Source: Smallanthus sonchifolius (lineage: Eukaryota; Streptophyta; Magnoliopsida; Asterales; Asteraceae). From it: a DNA stretch of 64,000 nucleotides. The translations under genes were made by a program, and so were the position numbers. Location: NCBI GenBank assembly GCA_023525975.1, contig CM042034.1:20999501-21063500 (forward strand). The letters run 5' to 3'. The notes beneath the pieces were generated by a model. The model saw only the letters and a program-made list of their open reading frames with translations. It did no database searches and was not told the origin of the DNA. How positions within the stretch are numbered: position 1 is the stretch's first letter; each line of letters starts with the position of its first letter. This document shows, piece by piece, positions 20,106 through 32,120 of this stretch.

Positions 20106-22667
20106 TGATTATATTTTTAAAGTTGTATTTATTTGTTTCCATAAAGTATGTTATTGGCCCAATTAGTGTACGTAATTCAAATTAAAAATGAAACTAGCCT
20201 CACTTAATCTAAAAATTTTAAACTAGTGTTTTTGTTGTACAGATTCTATTTTAGAAAATAATAAACTACATTTTTAATTGTAAACTTTTACAAAGGTTAT
20301 ACTAATGCATCAAAATAATTTTACGACTTTATATATATACGTATTAGATAATTAAAAATATTATCAAGCTATTGAGATTTTATATAATAAAAATATTAAT
20401 ATTTGAAAAGGAACCAAAATTGTAAACGTTGACATATTTTATCACAATCCAACAAATAATGTAAACCTAAGTATATAAATTGTATGCAGATCATTACGAT
20501 AACCGTGAACAAGTTGGCTTTGTATTAGCATATTGCGAGTAATTAAGGTGCGAATTCTTACCCTACTATTTGCTATGGTTGGGTTTCTAAACTCATTCGT
20601 TGTTCTCTGCTCTATAAATTATTATCTCATTTACATGATGTTATACTTATTCATTTGACATCTTGTTCGTATTCGAAATCATATTCACCATTCATCTTTT
20701 TAAATTCATTATTATCATAATATCGAATCTGAATCTCTGTTTAGAAATCTCATTACATGCGATATTATTTAATCAGATTGTACTCATTATCGTATGTTCC
20801 TGATAGAAACTTTATCTGATCACCGTTAATATATTATGTGATTACCTTTGTACTCTAATACCCGAGCACGCCCCTACTTGTGGGGGTGACCACAAGCACG
20901 TTATTGCGGCATCGATGACGTGGCACTATCCGTGACGGTGAGCTGAGATCACGGCGTCTCGCCTGTTTATCTGAAAAATACCGGTTATATATTTCTAGGC
21001 GTATGGATCGATCCTAGGATATTAGTATTTCTGGAGGTTGGATTGTATTGTCACACCCCAACCGACGGCGGAATCATCGGGGCGGGACATGTAGACTGTT
21101 CATGAGCACAAAGTTGACTAAATTGTAATATATTAAATCCATTTCCCTTCAAACAAACATGAATCAATCCCAAAGTACATAATGACATACAATTTACTTT
21201 CGAATTAAAATTTACTAAGTCCAAAGCCTATGTGTAACATGTCTTGATCAAACTCATATGATAGCACCTGAAACATGAATAAAATAAGGTCAACTAAAAA
21301 GTTGGTGAGCATACACAGGTTTGTATGTAGATAGCATATAGTTTGTAAATAAACAAATCCTTACATATCATGATAAAATAAGGCATTTATGGGGAGCAGC
21401 TATTGTGTAACCAAGTACAATCAAACCTTTGTAACTATCATGCAAAATTGTGTTGTCGGTAACAATCACCCTACCTGGGTGGGTTTGTCAGACTCAATAG
21501 ATCTATCATTGTTTACCGTCGGCTTGAATAGTTAATGATTGCACATAATCGCATACAAAAGTTAGCACAACTAGCACTCGGGCATAAAGCTCAAATTGCA
21601 CACATGAATGTAAAGGGGATTTGTATTTGTGTAGTCTGTGTACATGTAAACAATAGTATTGTAAAATGTTCATGTTCCACCCCAAAAAGTGTAAAAGAGT
21701 AAAAAGGGGCTATGTATACTCACCTGTATCAAGGATGAAGATAGCACAAGCGAATAGGTACCAAGGTGATCCTTGTAACTCACAATATTAACCTAGAGTG
21801 TAATGTATATGAATCTAGATTAATAACATGCACAAAAGTTTAAGACCAAATCTAGGGTTTCAAAGGGGTGGGGGAGTGTAGGGACTTGTACAACGCGTTC
21901 GCGTTATATTATGTGAAAGAATTGCGTATGAGTTTGTGTTGGTAATTGTATAAAAGTTAAATCCAAAAATGTAATGCATAGGTTTAATGACAGTTTACTT
22001 AGGGTTTAACTCACCATAGATAAATAATAAATAAAAATCTTTTTATTTATTTATTTATTATAATAATGCGTCATAAAAAGGAGTGTAATTATATATTGGA
22101 GTGTATATAATAAGGAAAATATACCTAATGTAAATTAAGCCCTAAAAGGACTTTTAATATGAAAAGGGTAATTTAAATAAATAAATTCTTTTTATTTATT
22201 TATCTTTACATTATAATAGTGAAGAAGGCAATAAATTTAAGTACATTTTCTTTTATTTATTTAGAAATAGTATATTCTAAAAAGAATGGAAAATGTGTAA
22301 ATGTATATTAGTATATTTAAAAGTTTTATTTGTGTAAATAGGATGAAATCTTATAAATAATTTATAGAAAACAATGATTTATGAAACTTACTTTATAAAA
22401 ATGATGATGTATTTTATAAACTTTTAATAAGATTTTATAAGATTATGCTCTATTTTGTAATTTATTAGTTTAATTTACAAGACATGTTTAAATGGTTTTT
22501 ATATTGAAACTTTGGATTTCTAAACAAATTAAATTGTCAAAATAAAGGTTTTCTGTTTAAAGTTGAATATTATTGTACAAACCTGCCTAGATTATGTTAG
22601 GTTTATAAAATAAATTTTTTTATAGAATTAAACTAGTGTTAAAAACTGATTTTTAAAAAGATTGGGG

Positions 22668-22748
22668 CTTGCCCGGTTCGAACCCGGGTCTCCCCTAAGG
22701 AGTACCAATGACTTAACCGCTGGACTGGGCGATATGCCTTGTCTAGAA
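22668..22748 (-). other. tRNA-like module inside LTR 2
   Basis: On the minus strand CCAGTCCAGCGGTTAAGTCA is followed by CTCCTTAGGGGAG and a perfect T-arm CCCGGGTTCGAACCGGG (5-bp stem, 7-base loop). This is a better match to a tRNA than the LTR 1 copy. The acceptor stem is not clean. It could be an old tRNA-derived insertion or an internal Pol III-type promoter; neither can be decided here. Confidence 0.65.
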
Positions 22749-23481
22749 TGGATGCGAAAATGAATTAAGATAGAAGCTCAGTTCATCTCTTTCCCCAATT
22801 CATTTTCCCGAAACCCTAGCCCTTAAATCGACTCGATTAAGCCACCGATTGAACTCGGAAACATGGGGCTTATACTCGTGACATCAAAACGAAGTTAGAG
22901 GAGTAAAGATTACCTGTTTTGGTGAAGTAACAGGTGAGATCGACTAAAATGTCAGATTCGATGTTCTTGGTGTTCGACAGGACTCCAGCGGCGAATTGAG
23001 GGTCGAATGAAGGTGCAGAGGGTTTGTAATGATGATTTCACAACTGTGGGGTCTCGTTGATTCGTCCAATTTTAAGTAATCGTTCGAATTGAATGTGGTT
23101 TAATCACGAGACGGTTTCGGAAGGAAATTTTGAATCCACTCATTGAAATTCCACCAATTGGTTCACGAAACTTACGCGGATCAGTTGTTAACGCGTATAG
23201 GCATGATCGATTGAAGTTAATTCGCGTGAATTTAGGGACTTGGTAACCGATTTGAAGTTTGTTGACTATAGATAGTCAAAGTGACGGGATTGTTTTCAAA
23301 ATTTGAAAATGAGTCTATCTTGAGATGTTGGGGGGTTTAATTTGAGGGTTCAAGGGTATGAAGGGGGTTCAATTGGTCTATTTAAATTGAAAATTATATG
23401 TACATGCATACATATATATTCTTGTTTTAAAACTTTATGACATTAATTATTCTATAAGTTTTGAAATGGTTTATTAAAATG

Positions 23482-23486
<5 letters not shown>

Positions 23487-23528
<42 letters not shown>
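23487..23528. repeat. (TA)n microsatellite
   Basis: About 21 TA dinucleotides within solo LTR 2, not at the position of the AT run in LTR 1, so the two runs arose separately. Confidence 0.95.
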
Positions 23529-23532
<4 letters not shown>

Positions 23533-24288
23533 TTAACACTAGCCGACACAAACAAGAGGTTTAAAAGTAAGACTTTAATTGCGTAATTATATACATAACT
23601 TTTAAAATAATTACCCGTATATATGTATACGTACACCAAGTGTGTTATAGAATTTAATATGTAACGTAAGTTTGGATTTTGGATAGAAACTTTAGTTAAC
23701 ATAATAGTTTACGTGACCTAAGTTGCTTGATGAAATACAGAATTTAATGTAGTGTTGTTATTGTATTAATCAAAATATACTAAAATAGGGTCGGAAAATT
23801 AGGGACGTTACATGTATGATGCTCACACACCATCTCACATCGGTTCAGGGGCAGCTACCCTGTTCCACCTGTTTCTGTTTATATTATATATCGGGCTCGA
23901 TGGGTATTTCTTTATAACATGATATATTCTTGAAATCTGTCATGTATCTGTAAATGCATTATTATGATTATCATTTTTTTTCTCCATATCGTTATACGTT
24001 CACTTGCAGTTGCTCCTTCGCATTTCTTTTTATGTAACAGGTTTCTAGGGCTAAAAGGGGATGTGTGAAGAGAGCTAAAAACCAATGTAGTTACCAGTGT
24101 GGCTTTTGATCGTTATTAATGTATTGTAACAAATATTAGGACTTAAAAGCTTTTGTAAACTCTTTTCATATATTTATGTAATATGTCTTTTTGTCTCTGA
24201 CTCTGTAATAGTGACACGTCAGCCCTATCTCGGGTTGGGGTGTTACAATACGTCACTTGTTAGATTTACTCATAAACATAGTTATCAT

Positions 24289-24705
24289 TCACTGATCATT
24301 AAATAAAACATTCAAACATACCGGAAGCGTACAATCATTCAGTTACATAAACAGCGAAAGTCTTAATATTTAAAACATTGTCTTAACAAAAAATCAAGTA
24401 ATCAGGATGTCAATCTTGTGCCAGGTAGCCTTCACGCCTTAGTCCGTCCTTTCCTTTTGCTACTTGAAGTGCATACTAAAAGTCAGCTAAATAAAACACT
24501 GATCATTAAATAAAACATTCAAACATACTGGAAGCATACAATCATTCAGTTACATAAACATCGGAAGTCTTAATATTTAAAACATTGTCTTAACAAAAAA
24601 TCAAGTTATCAGGATGTCAATCTTGTGCCAGGTAGCCTTCACGCCATAGCCCGTCCTTTCCTTTTGCTACTAGAAGTGCATACTAAAAGTCAACTAACGC
24701 TAGTG
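24289..24705 (+). repeat. Two-copy tandem duplication, about 208 bp unit
   Basis: The block starting CTGATCATTAAATAAAACAT at 24292 recurs at 24499 with only scattered substitutions (for example CCGGAAGCG against CTGGAAGCA). It begins about 40 bp beyond the end of the outer LTR. No coding role is visible. Confidence 0.9.
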
Positions 24706-25948
24706 AGTTCTACATATACTAAGGATAGAAAACAAAATTCAAAATATGTAAAAGTTAATATATAATTGGGTTTCGAAAACATATTAGTTACTATTTAATG
24801 TAATTTTACTTTCATTTACTATTTGGTTGAAAATAAAAGTTACATAATTAGATTTCAATCTTTTTTATAATAAGAGATAATTTAAAATAAAATGTTTTAA
24901 TAGTATAATTAGTATTTTATATTAAAATATATTATTGTTAAAAGATAGAGGTGTATTTAAAAAAGAAAGAGGTGGGAAAAAATGATTAGAATGAATATAG
25001 AGACGACATTTGACATTAAAAAATCTTTATTTATTAGATAGTATAAATATAAATATTGGAAGAACAGAAAAACAGTTTAATCAAAGTATAAGAGTTTACT
25101 TAAATACAAGTTTTAAATCACAAGGTACAATCGTTAAAAACATATGTTGACTTTTAAACCAACTTCCCAAATGGCCATAACTTTTTCATATGTTAATATT
25201 TAAAAAAAAAATCACATCATAAAATCGAGCATTTTGTTCTCTTTAATTTAAATATGGTATTGCTATGGTTTTTTTTTTCTAATTTAAAAAATAATAATGC
25301 GTGTTTATGTACTTTATCAGTGTCTGTATTACATATATCTCATTCCTAAGTTTCTTTATTACATATGTACACAACCCTAAAATTTAATTACATATTTCCT
25401 CTTCCTAAAACTTATATATTACATAGTAGGTTATATACTCATGTATTACATGGGGTTGTTTAACATAAAAATGAAAGTATAATATTGTGTAAAAAAATTA
25501 AAATAATATTTAAAACAAGAAATAAAATTCTTTATTTTCTTAATTAAGTAATAATTAGAATTCAAATTTTATATTATATTTTTTGAAAAATAAAAACATT
25601 AAAATAATTAAGTTTCAAAATTCAAACTTACCAAAAATAGAAAAAAATTAAAAGATTTTGATGCAAAAAATATGGTGATGACACGTGTTATTATTTGGAA
25701 TCGTTTATTAGAATAAGTATTTATCCAATTCATTTAAAATAATTTATTTTATTATCATTTTACTTTTAATGAACCAAATAAATTACTATTTACATATTAA
25801 TCCCTTCCTGAATATTTGTGAGGGACAATTGGGTAATTTTAAGTTAATTGGAGAAATATGTAATTAAAGTTAAGGGTTGAGGATATATGTAATTTAAAAG
25901 TTTAATAGGGGGAAATATATTAAAAAAACCTTAATATATTGTGTTTTA
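24706..25948. other. AT-rich stretch with a Helitron-like 5' end
   Basis: No genes. At 24975-25060 the minus strand reads TATACTATCTAATAAATAAA followed by sequence collinear with the start of the Helitron at 41663 (AATGTCAAATGTCGTCTC, then CATTCTAATCATTTTTTCCC). This is a diverged 5' end of the same family with no 3' end found. Confidence 0.5.
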
Positions 25949-26359
25949 CTAGGTTAGAATCCCGTGTATCACACGAGTTATATAATGAAAACGATATAAC
26001 TTATAAATTTGTAAATACGTTCTAACTTGTCAGACTATTTATGATCGTCAGACTATTTATGATCGTCTAACTTGTCAGACTATTATGATCGTCTCGAGAT
26101 ATATCAAGTGAAAATGTGTGTATATAACAAATTAGTATTTTTCTTTAATTAGTTATATTTTTATTTCCTATTATAAATATATTCTTATTTAATATAATTA
26201 ATATTTTTTTTAATAATATATTTATAATATCATTATTATTTAATAAGATACATGTGTATTTATTAGAAGAGGGAGACGAGAAAAATAATGTGAGAAGACA
26301 TGAGTAAGTGACAAGTGTCCCTCTCAAAACCTTTATTTATAAGTATGTATAGATATAGA
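25949..26359 (-). mobile_element. Complete non-autonomous Helitron, 411 bp
   Basis: On the minus strand it starts TCTATATCTATACATAC and ends with the hairpin CTCGTGTGATACACGGG, a short spacer and CTAG. It sits between A (5') and T (3') as Helitrons do. Its 5' 200 bp align with the Helitron at 41663 (AATAAAGG, then a CTTGTC/CATGTC, TTCTCA and CTCCCTCTT series). It has no coding capacity and no target-site duplication. Confidence 0.88.
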
Positions 26360-27330
26360 TATTGCATCACACAGGCATCCTGTAGTATGATATGATGTCT
26401 ATTTATGTGTATGGTATTCTATAGTATGATATAATGTCTATTTATGAGTATTGTGTGTGTATGTGTGTGTGGGGTTGATTTATAGAATAAGAAAATTGGG
26501 ATGATGGTGACACACATACACCAATCTAGAAGCAAAAATGGTATTTCCGCAATAAAGATTGACCAAATCTTTCCCCCGAATTGAAGATCCACCCTACTCG
26601 TCATTCACAAGTTTGACTACACATTTCGTATCAAGATTAGGTTATATTAACTTATAAATTATGTCCCTTATGTGATTTTTTTTTGATAATGTTATATTAA
26701 CTTTATTTATTAACACAAAAGATGAAGATTATGTTTTAATATGTCACTTACTATAAATGACATTGCATTACCAAATTATTCAATCAAGTAATCAACCAAT
26801 TGAGCAACATGGCACCATCTACATACACTCGAGGGGCTCACTTGAACCCGCAAAACATTTTTTTATTATTCTAATGTGATATTAGTTATTAACCTGTGAT
26901 TTATATATAAAAATCACTAACTTTACGACAAATCCTTTAAAGGAAAATTATAACTCTACAAAAATATATTTTTGGTACAACTAATATAAACCAATTTAAA
27001 AAAAAAATCAGTCGTGTCATCAAACTACTGATTGTTCTATCGGTCGCTCTAAAAAACCAGGTAACGTTATAATCAATTTTAAATCAAGGTGGTGGGGTAG
27101 AGGCAGGGGTAGGTGCGGTGACAATGAGAACGCGGAGAGTTTTTATTTTACTTGTAAGGAAAAGGTAATTTAAAAAAAAATTAACGGGTTAACCCAAGGT
27201 AGTAAAAAGAGACCAAAAATGTTACAGTTAAGCAAACAGTTGGGAATGAAATAAACGTTTTTCTGTCTATTTTTCTGGCCATGAGACTGAAAATGAATTA
27301 ATTAAGCAAATGATTTGATGATTAAAAATA
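26360..27330. other. AT-rich gene-free stretch
   Basis: Contains a small tandem duplication (GTAGTATGATAT...TGTCTATTTATG, 26380-26450) and a (GT) run near 26455-26472. No gene was recognised. Confidence 0.4.
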
Positions 27331-27751
27331 CAGTTAAGTACACGGATGGTCCTGTGGTATGTTCAAATTTTAGATTTGGTCTCTAAGTTTGAAAAATTAC
27401 ATTAACAATCCTAAATTATACATAAACGTAATATGTTTGGTCACTGGAATAATTAACAGCTAACTTCTATGTTAAATATTTAAAAAAATGACCAAAATAC
27501 CCCTATATTAAAAAAACCCTATATTTATACCCTAGTTCTTATGCGGCACTACCACTTTTTTTTAACCTATTTTTTAATCTAGAGAGGTATTTTGATCATT
27601 TTCAAAATATTTAACAGAAAAGTTGACTGTCATCCATTCCATGTACCAAACATACTACGTGTATCAGTGTATGTATAATTTAGGACTGACAGTGTAAGTT
27701 TTTAAAGTTACAGACCAAATCCAAAATTTAGACATACTTTAACTTAACTCT
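27331..27751. mobile_element. Foldback MITE, about 420 bp
   Basis: The first ~150 bp (GTTAAGTACACGG..., GATTTGGTCTCTAAG, CCTAAATTATACATAAACG, TATGTTTGGTCAC, TGTTAAATATTT) recur in inverted form at the other end (AATATTTAACAGAAAAG ... GACTTAACTC region). The two arms flank a ~120-bp centre. No transposase is present. The target duplication is not clear, so the superfamily is left open. Confidence 0.8.
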
Positions 27752-29352
27752 TAAAAAAACAAAAACAATAATCGATCCGATCGAATAATTAGTTTGCCGG
27801 TTCAATGAAATAAGAAAAAAAATAACCGAACCGGGATGAGATGAGAGTGAGACATGACCGGTTTTAAATCCTTGGTGTAAACACCCTGAAGTTGGGCCCA
27901 TTATTAATCATTCATACCTTAATGTATGTGTTTTATTCCCTTGCTCTGGTCCATGTAGCTGATCTATATATTTGTGCAGCATACAGTTCACGGGTACCCA
28001 AATATCAAAAGTAGATGGGCCTACATTTGAATTTTTGATCATTCATTATTATATCAGCATCATGAGCTGGCTGTGGAAAAGAATTCACTACTTTTCAATT
28101 AATTCATCTATTTTTCTTTCAAATATATTTTATTATTCTATAAATAATAAGAATTTATTAAACACTAGAAACTTATGTATTATACGAGTTAAATCATTAA
28201 AAGAATACAATTGATAATGCACTTATATATACTTCTCATTACTAGTACATTAAGTTTTCACGTTTTAATACTGGTTCAAGAAATATGTCACATTTTGTAG
28301 CTAAAACTAATTATTCACAACAGTTTGGATTCGTGTTTTCAAAGTGATCATTGTGAGTTTGAAAACATAATTTAGAATCAAACAAAGTTGTTAACTAATG
28401 GATATGGATAATAATCAATTTTTTTACAAAACTATAAAGTTCCTACACTCTTTTTAAATTTATCTGGGTGCATAGAAAAAGAAGGAAAATGAAGATTGAA
28501 TGTAAATTAATTGATGAAACTATGAAAGTAATTTTAGGAATCAAAATGTAGAAAAGTGGTGTAATTATTTTTTTTCTTTTCCTATGTAAACACATGAGTT
28601 GAAGGAAGAATCAGTTGTGTTTCTCTCTAATTCTTGACAAAACTCCTCCACTGCTATTTCAATCATGGCACATTGAAAGGTGATATGTGGAACTAAACTT
28701 GATCCAGGTGGTTTAATCTGTATCCTGAAATCAAGTTTGGAATTGCCCTATCTTTAGGTCGAGTGGTGTGTCTGTATCTCTTCCTATTCGTTGTGTTACC
28801 GTTGGGATCGATTCTCCGCTGCAACAATTTGCATTATTAGTGGTGGTGTTGTCATTTTTGCTTGCTTGTTAAACTTTAATCCCATAAATGCATACATAAA
28901 TGTTTGTTCTATGTGACACGCACTCACGTATCAACCTTTTGCTCGTGTAGTATCAGAAATCGAGGGAGAGAGTGAGGGCTCCCAAACCTGGAATTGGAAA
29001 AGGGTCAAGTGTATGAGAAAGGTAGGTGTCAGTTCAGGCGAATAGGGGTCAGACAAAAAGGACGGACTGGTTTCGGTTCGGTTTGCCGGTTTCAACCGTG
29101 TGGACCGAGTTTTCAACACCCTTACATGATCCCTTCTCTCCTCATAATTCACAATTCATAATTCATAATCCCATCATCTCGATTTTAAGTAACTGGATAA
29201 CAAGATTTATTTTTAAAGCAAAGTTGTTAAACCTTAATACATGATTTCAAAACACTACAATCACACAATTGTTACATCAGTTCAAAAGTCGAAACTGGCT
29301 TATGCCATTCTAAATACGGTTCAAATCCACAGAACCATAGGGCCAAATGAGT
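27752..29352. other. Gene-free stretch downstream of DIM1
   Basis: At 28167-28195 the minus strand has a Helitron-like 3' end (CTCGTATAATACATAAGTTTCTAG), but no 5' partner was found. The purine/pyrimidine mix at 28930-29150 has overlapping open frames on both strands without motifs. The DIM1 3' UTR should lie just below 29353. Confidence 0.4.
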
Positions 29353-32120
29353 TTAGTAACGGTACTTTGTAGAGTAATCTTTGGGTGCAATGACCAGACC
29401 ACGGCCCTTCCGGGCCCCACGATAGACAGTTTCAACAATGTCTATGAACTCCTGTTTGTCCTTCATGGCCCAGTTGATCTTATTGTTGTTACCAGTACCA
29501 AGATCAATCATGATATGCTTGTTCCTGAAAAAGAACATTATAGTTGACGGGTCATAAAGTTCATACATTGTATTGAAGTCAGGTACTTCTGTTATGTCCA
29601 CCAAGTATATTACAGCGAAGTTCTTTAGTGTCTCTGCAACTGAAGCAAGCACTTCATCCATCTGGAAATTATCAAACGGGTCAAGTTTGTTAGATTTCAG
29701 AAAATCTTTACACGTTACAAGGGTTCATCAGTCAGGTTGAGCTAAACCCCTTTTGTAGAGATTTTTTTAAGTTACTTATGAAATAAAAAGTAGTGTGTAA
29801 AATATGATTAGAAACATTATCTTATTTCAATGATAATCTAATTTTTTAATAAAATAATTTAAGAGGCATTGTGCATTCAAAAAATTACTCGGGCGAATTT
29901 TAATTGTTTCCTCATAGTTATCAAAGGCGCATAGGCCTCGCCTGGGGCCTAGGTGCAAAGCGCAAAGAAAGCGCACTTAAATGAAATAATTTATCCCTCT
30001 AATCCTCTATATATAAGTATTGAAACGGGTTGGGCTGAGCCAAAACCACTTTTTGTCAAAAAACTTTAAATTATTTTAGAAAAAAAATAACTGCCCCATA
30101 TATGATTAGAAACATTATATTATTTCAAATGATGATATTATGAATAAAATGATTTAACATGTCATATGCATTAAAATTACACTTCAGGCAGATTTTGACA
30201 AGTTTCATTTTTAAGATTAATTTTTGATTTTGACCCGTTAGAGGTAAAAAGTAACACAAATCTACCCACCATAAGTAAGTCAACTTTGTCACCTATATAT
30301 ATTAGCATTGGTTTGCAGAAGACCATGCAACACAAAATTATATAGTTTTCCACTAGGGGTGTTCTTCGGGTTTTGGGTTATTCGGGTTTTTTGTTATAAG
30401 AACTCAACCTGTTTACCGACCCAAATAAGATTCGGGTTAATCAGTTTCGGGTTATTCGGTTTCGGGTTTATTCGGGTCGGGTTAATCGGTATTCGGGTTT
30501 CTAAGTACAAGTTGCAAAGCATACTTTACAATTTAACTTAACATTATATTTATCAAATAATAAACACAAAATATCAAATAAAAACATTGTCAATATGATC
30601 TTTCATTCAAACTCATGCAATAAACACATATATTAATTAAAAAACACCAAAACAAATAAGCATAAAATCAAACTGTATCAACCAATCGTGTAAATTTAAA
30701 AAAAAAGTCAAATCGAATCAACAAATATAATGTTCACTTTTCGAATTGCCACCTTCATATCCGCTCGCCCATTTCCAGTCATATTTTAAAAAAATTCAAA
30801 TAAAATAAGCATTAAAAATGGTTACAAGTATATTGAGCTAAGTTTACAAATAAATATTAAAACAATACAAATACATTTTGATTATTATTCGGGTTAATCG
30901 GGCTAACCCGATTAACATTTTTTTAACCCAATTACCAAACCGAATACTACCTTCGGATTCGGGTTCCATCTTAATCGGGTTCGGGTTTCATCTTAATCGG
31001 GTTCGAGTTAATTCGGGTCGGGTTCGGTATTCAGGTTTCGGGTTAGATGTTTCATAAGTTCAGGTAGTTATTAGATGCGCCTCCATGTACCATCATATGC
31101 TTTGTTTATACTGTTCTTAAGTGCTAGCTACAAAACCAACCAACATTTCAATTATTAATATGATGAGATTAGTAACCTTTAGATAAGCAAAGTACGTTGA
31201 TACATTCTTGACTTTTACCACGATGGTTATAATAAACCATCTAAAATCTGGTTAGATGGTTTCATAAGTTCAGGTAGTTATTAGATGCACCTCCATGTAC
31301 CATCATATGTGTCCCTAACTCTTTAGAATGCAGGAATTTTTGGATGTATGATTTTGTACCAATGATGGAATTCAATTTTAATGTATAAAAATGTGACAAC
31401 CAATAATATTCTAAAGATTATGAAGAACATGATTCGCATCCTTCATTAAATAAAATGGCATAGACTGATAGACTTCACTGGTGCAAATTAACCGAATAAG
31501 CTTATAGACTCGTAGTGACACACTACATATCACTTCACTATTTGCATCTAAAGCAGAAAACTAGAGATGTTGACTACATGCAAGCAGCATAAGGTCTCTG
31601 TGAATCAAAATCCATCCTTAAACTAACTTCAACCCTAGAAATAAACAGCACTCCCAACTTGTCATAACAAATAACAATGCCTAATATGCATTCTTTCAAC
31701 TCTGTTCCACAACTACAGTCCAATTTGCACAAAAATTCCCAATCTATATAGCCTCAACTTGACCACTGATCATCAGATACATGATCTATCTTCAAGACCT
31801 GTGGAAACTAAGCACTGATTGTATAAATGATAAAGAGTAAAGTAGATACTACAATAAACCTAAACTACAGACGTCATCGATTTCAAAATCAGTCGAAATT
31901 CAAATTGATGCTAGTAGTAACAACTAAATCATAGGATATGATTTTGACGAATGAGCGAGAAGTGATACGGACAATAAAATAGATGAGACTAGGGTTTTAC
32001 CTGCATACAAGTTTCGTCCCAATCATGGCCGAAGCGGATGACGACGAGACGCTCCTCCTCGGCGAGAATGGCCTGATCGACGGCCCAGCCGGAGTGCAAG
32101 TGCGGTAGCAAGTACGACAT
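29353..32120 (-). CDS. YLS8: DIM1/YLS8-type thioredoxin-fold U5 snRNP protein
   Basis: Two exons, 32120-32001 and 29661-29353, encode 142 aa, the exact usual length of this highly conserved family (TXNL4A/Dib1/DIM1). The first exon reads MSYLLPHLHSGWAVDQAI... to FGHDWDETCMQ and the second MDEVLASVAETLKNFAVIYL to the C-terminal YSTKYRY. The fold is thioredoxin-like, but the protein is not a redox enzyme: the CXXC site is absent. It is a core component of the U4/U6.U5 tri-snRNP needed for pre-mRNA splicing. The donor CAG|GTAAAA and acceptor TTTCCAG|ATG meet between codons. The intron is 2.3 kb and full of repeat debris. The symbol is that of the Arabidopsis homologue; orthology is inferred from near-identity of the family. 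Confidence 0.95.
29920..29990 (+). repeat. GC-rich AAAGGCGC-type repeat fragment
   Basis: AAAGGCGCATAGGCCTCGCC and the following AAAGCGCAAAG resemble the ends of widespread plant hAT-like repeats with this wording. No second end was identified. Confidence 0.35.
30352..31045. repeat. TTCGGGTT-rich repeat block in the DIM1 intron
   Basis: Two outer blocks rich in TTCGGGTT/TTAATCGGG (30370-30500 and 30885-31045) bracket 390 bp of AT-rich DNA. The left begins CTAGGGGTGTTC, a usual start of plant hAT-type elements. No matching inverted end or 8-bp duplication could be found, so the class is uncertain. Confidence 0.5.
31046..31316 (+). repeat. Direct repeat, about 60 bp, 208 bp apart
   Basis: TTTCATAAGTTCAGGTAGTT and the next ~38 bases occur at 31050 and 31259 with one or two differences, in the DIM1 intron. 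Confidence 0.85.

Larger units (their letters stand above)
21049..23812 (+). mobile_element. Inner solo LTR 2, inverted relative to LTR 1
   Basis: Runs from TGTCACACCCCAACC to GGGACGTTACA, 2764 bp, between perfect 5-bp duplications TGTAT (21044-21048, 23813-23817). It is the reverse-orientation relative of 17117-19839. A (TA) run lies at 23487-23528. No coding region is present. It is separated from LTR 1 by only 1.2 kb of the outer LTR. Confidence 0.92.
16469..24247. mobile_element. Outer solo LTR, 2.28 kb plus two nested insertions
   Basis: Starts TGAGATACCTG and ends GGGGTGTTACA, the TG...CA form of LTRs. It is flanked by perfect 5-bp duplications ATACG (16464-16468 and 24248-24252). Removing the two inner LTRs and one copy of each of their target duplications leaves 16469-17116, 19845-21048 and 23818-24247, 2282 bp in all. 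That remainder includes a TATA-like CTATAAAATCC at about 16998 and a tRNA-like module near 20040-20105. No gag-pol, primer-binding site or polypurine tract remains, so this is a solo LTR or a non-coding LTR derivative. The second end was found by searching for the same 5-mer next to TG, so moderate caution applies. Confidence 0.7.

Noticed and set aside
18235..22748. True tRNA genes in the LTR nest
   Set aside because: T-arms look good but there are no pairing acceptor stems and D and anticodon arms are imperfect. Annotated as tRNA-like modules only.
28162..28200. Helitron ending at 28167 on the minus strand
   Set aside because: The 3' end looks plausible but is degenerate and no A|TC start could be found to the right, so no element is called.
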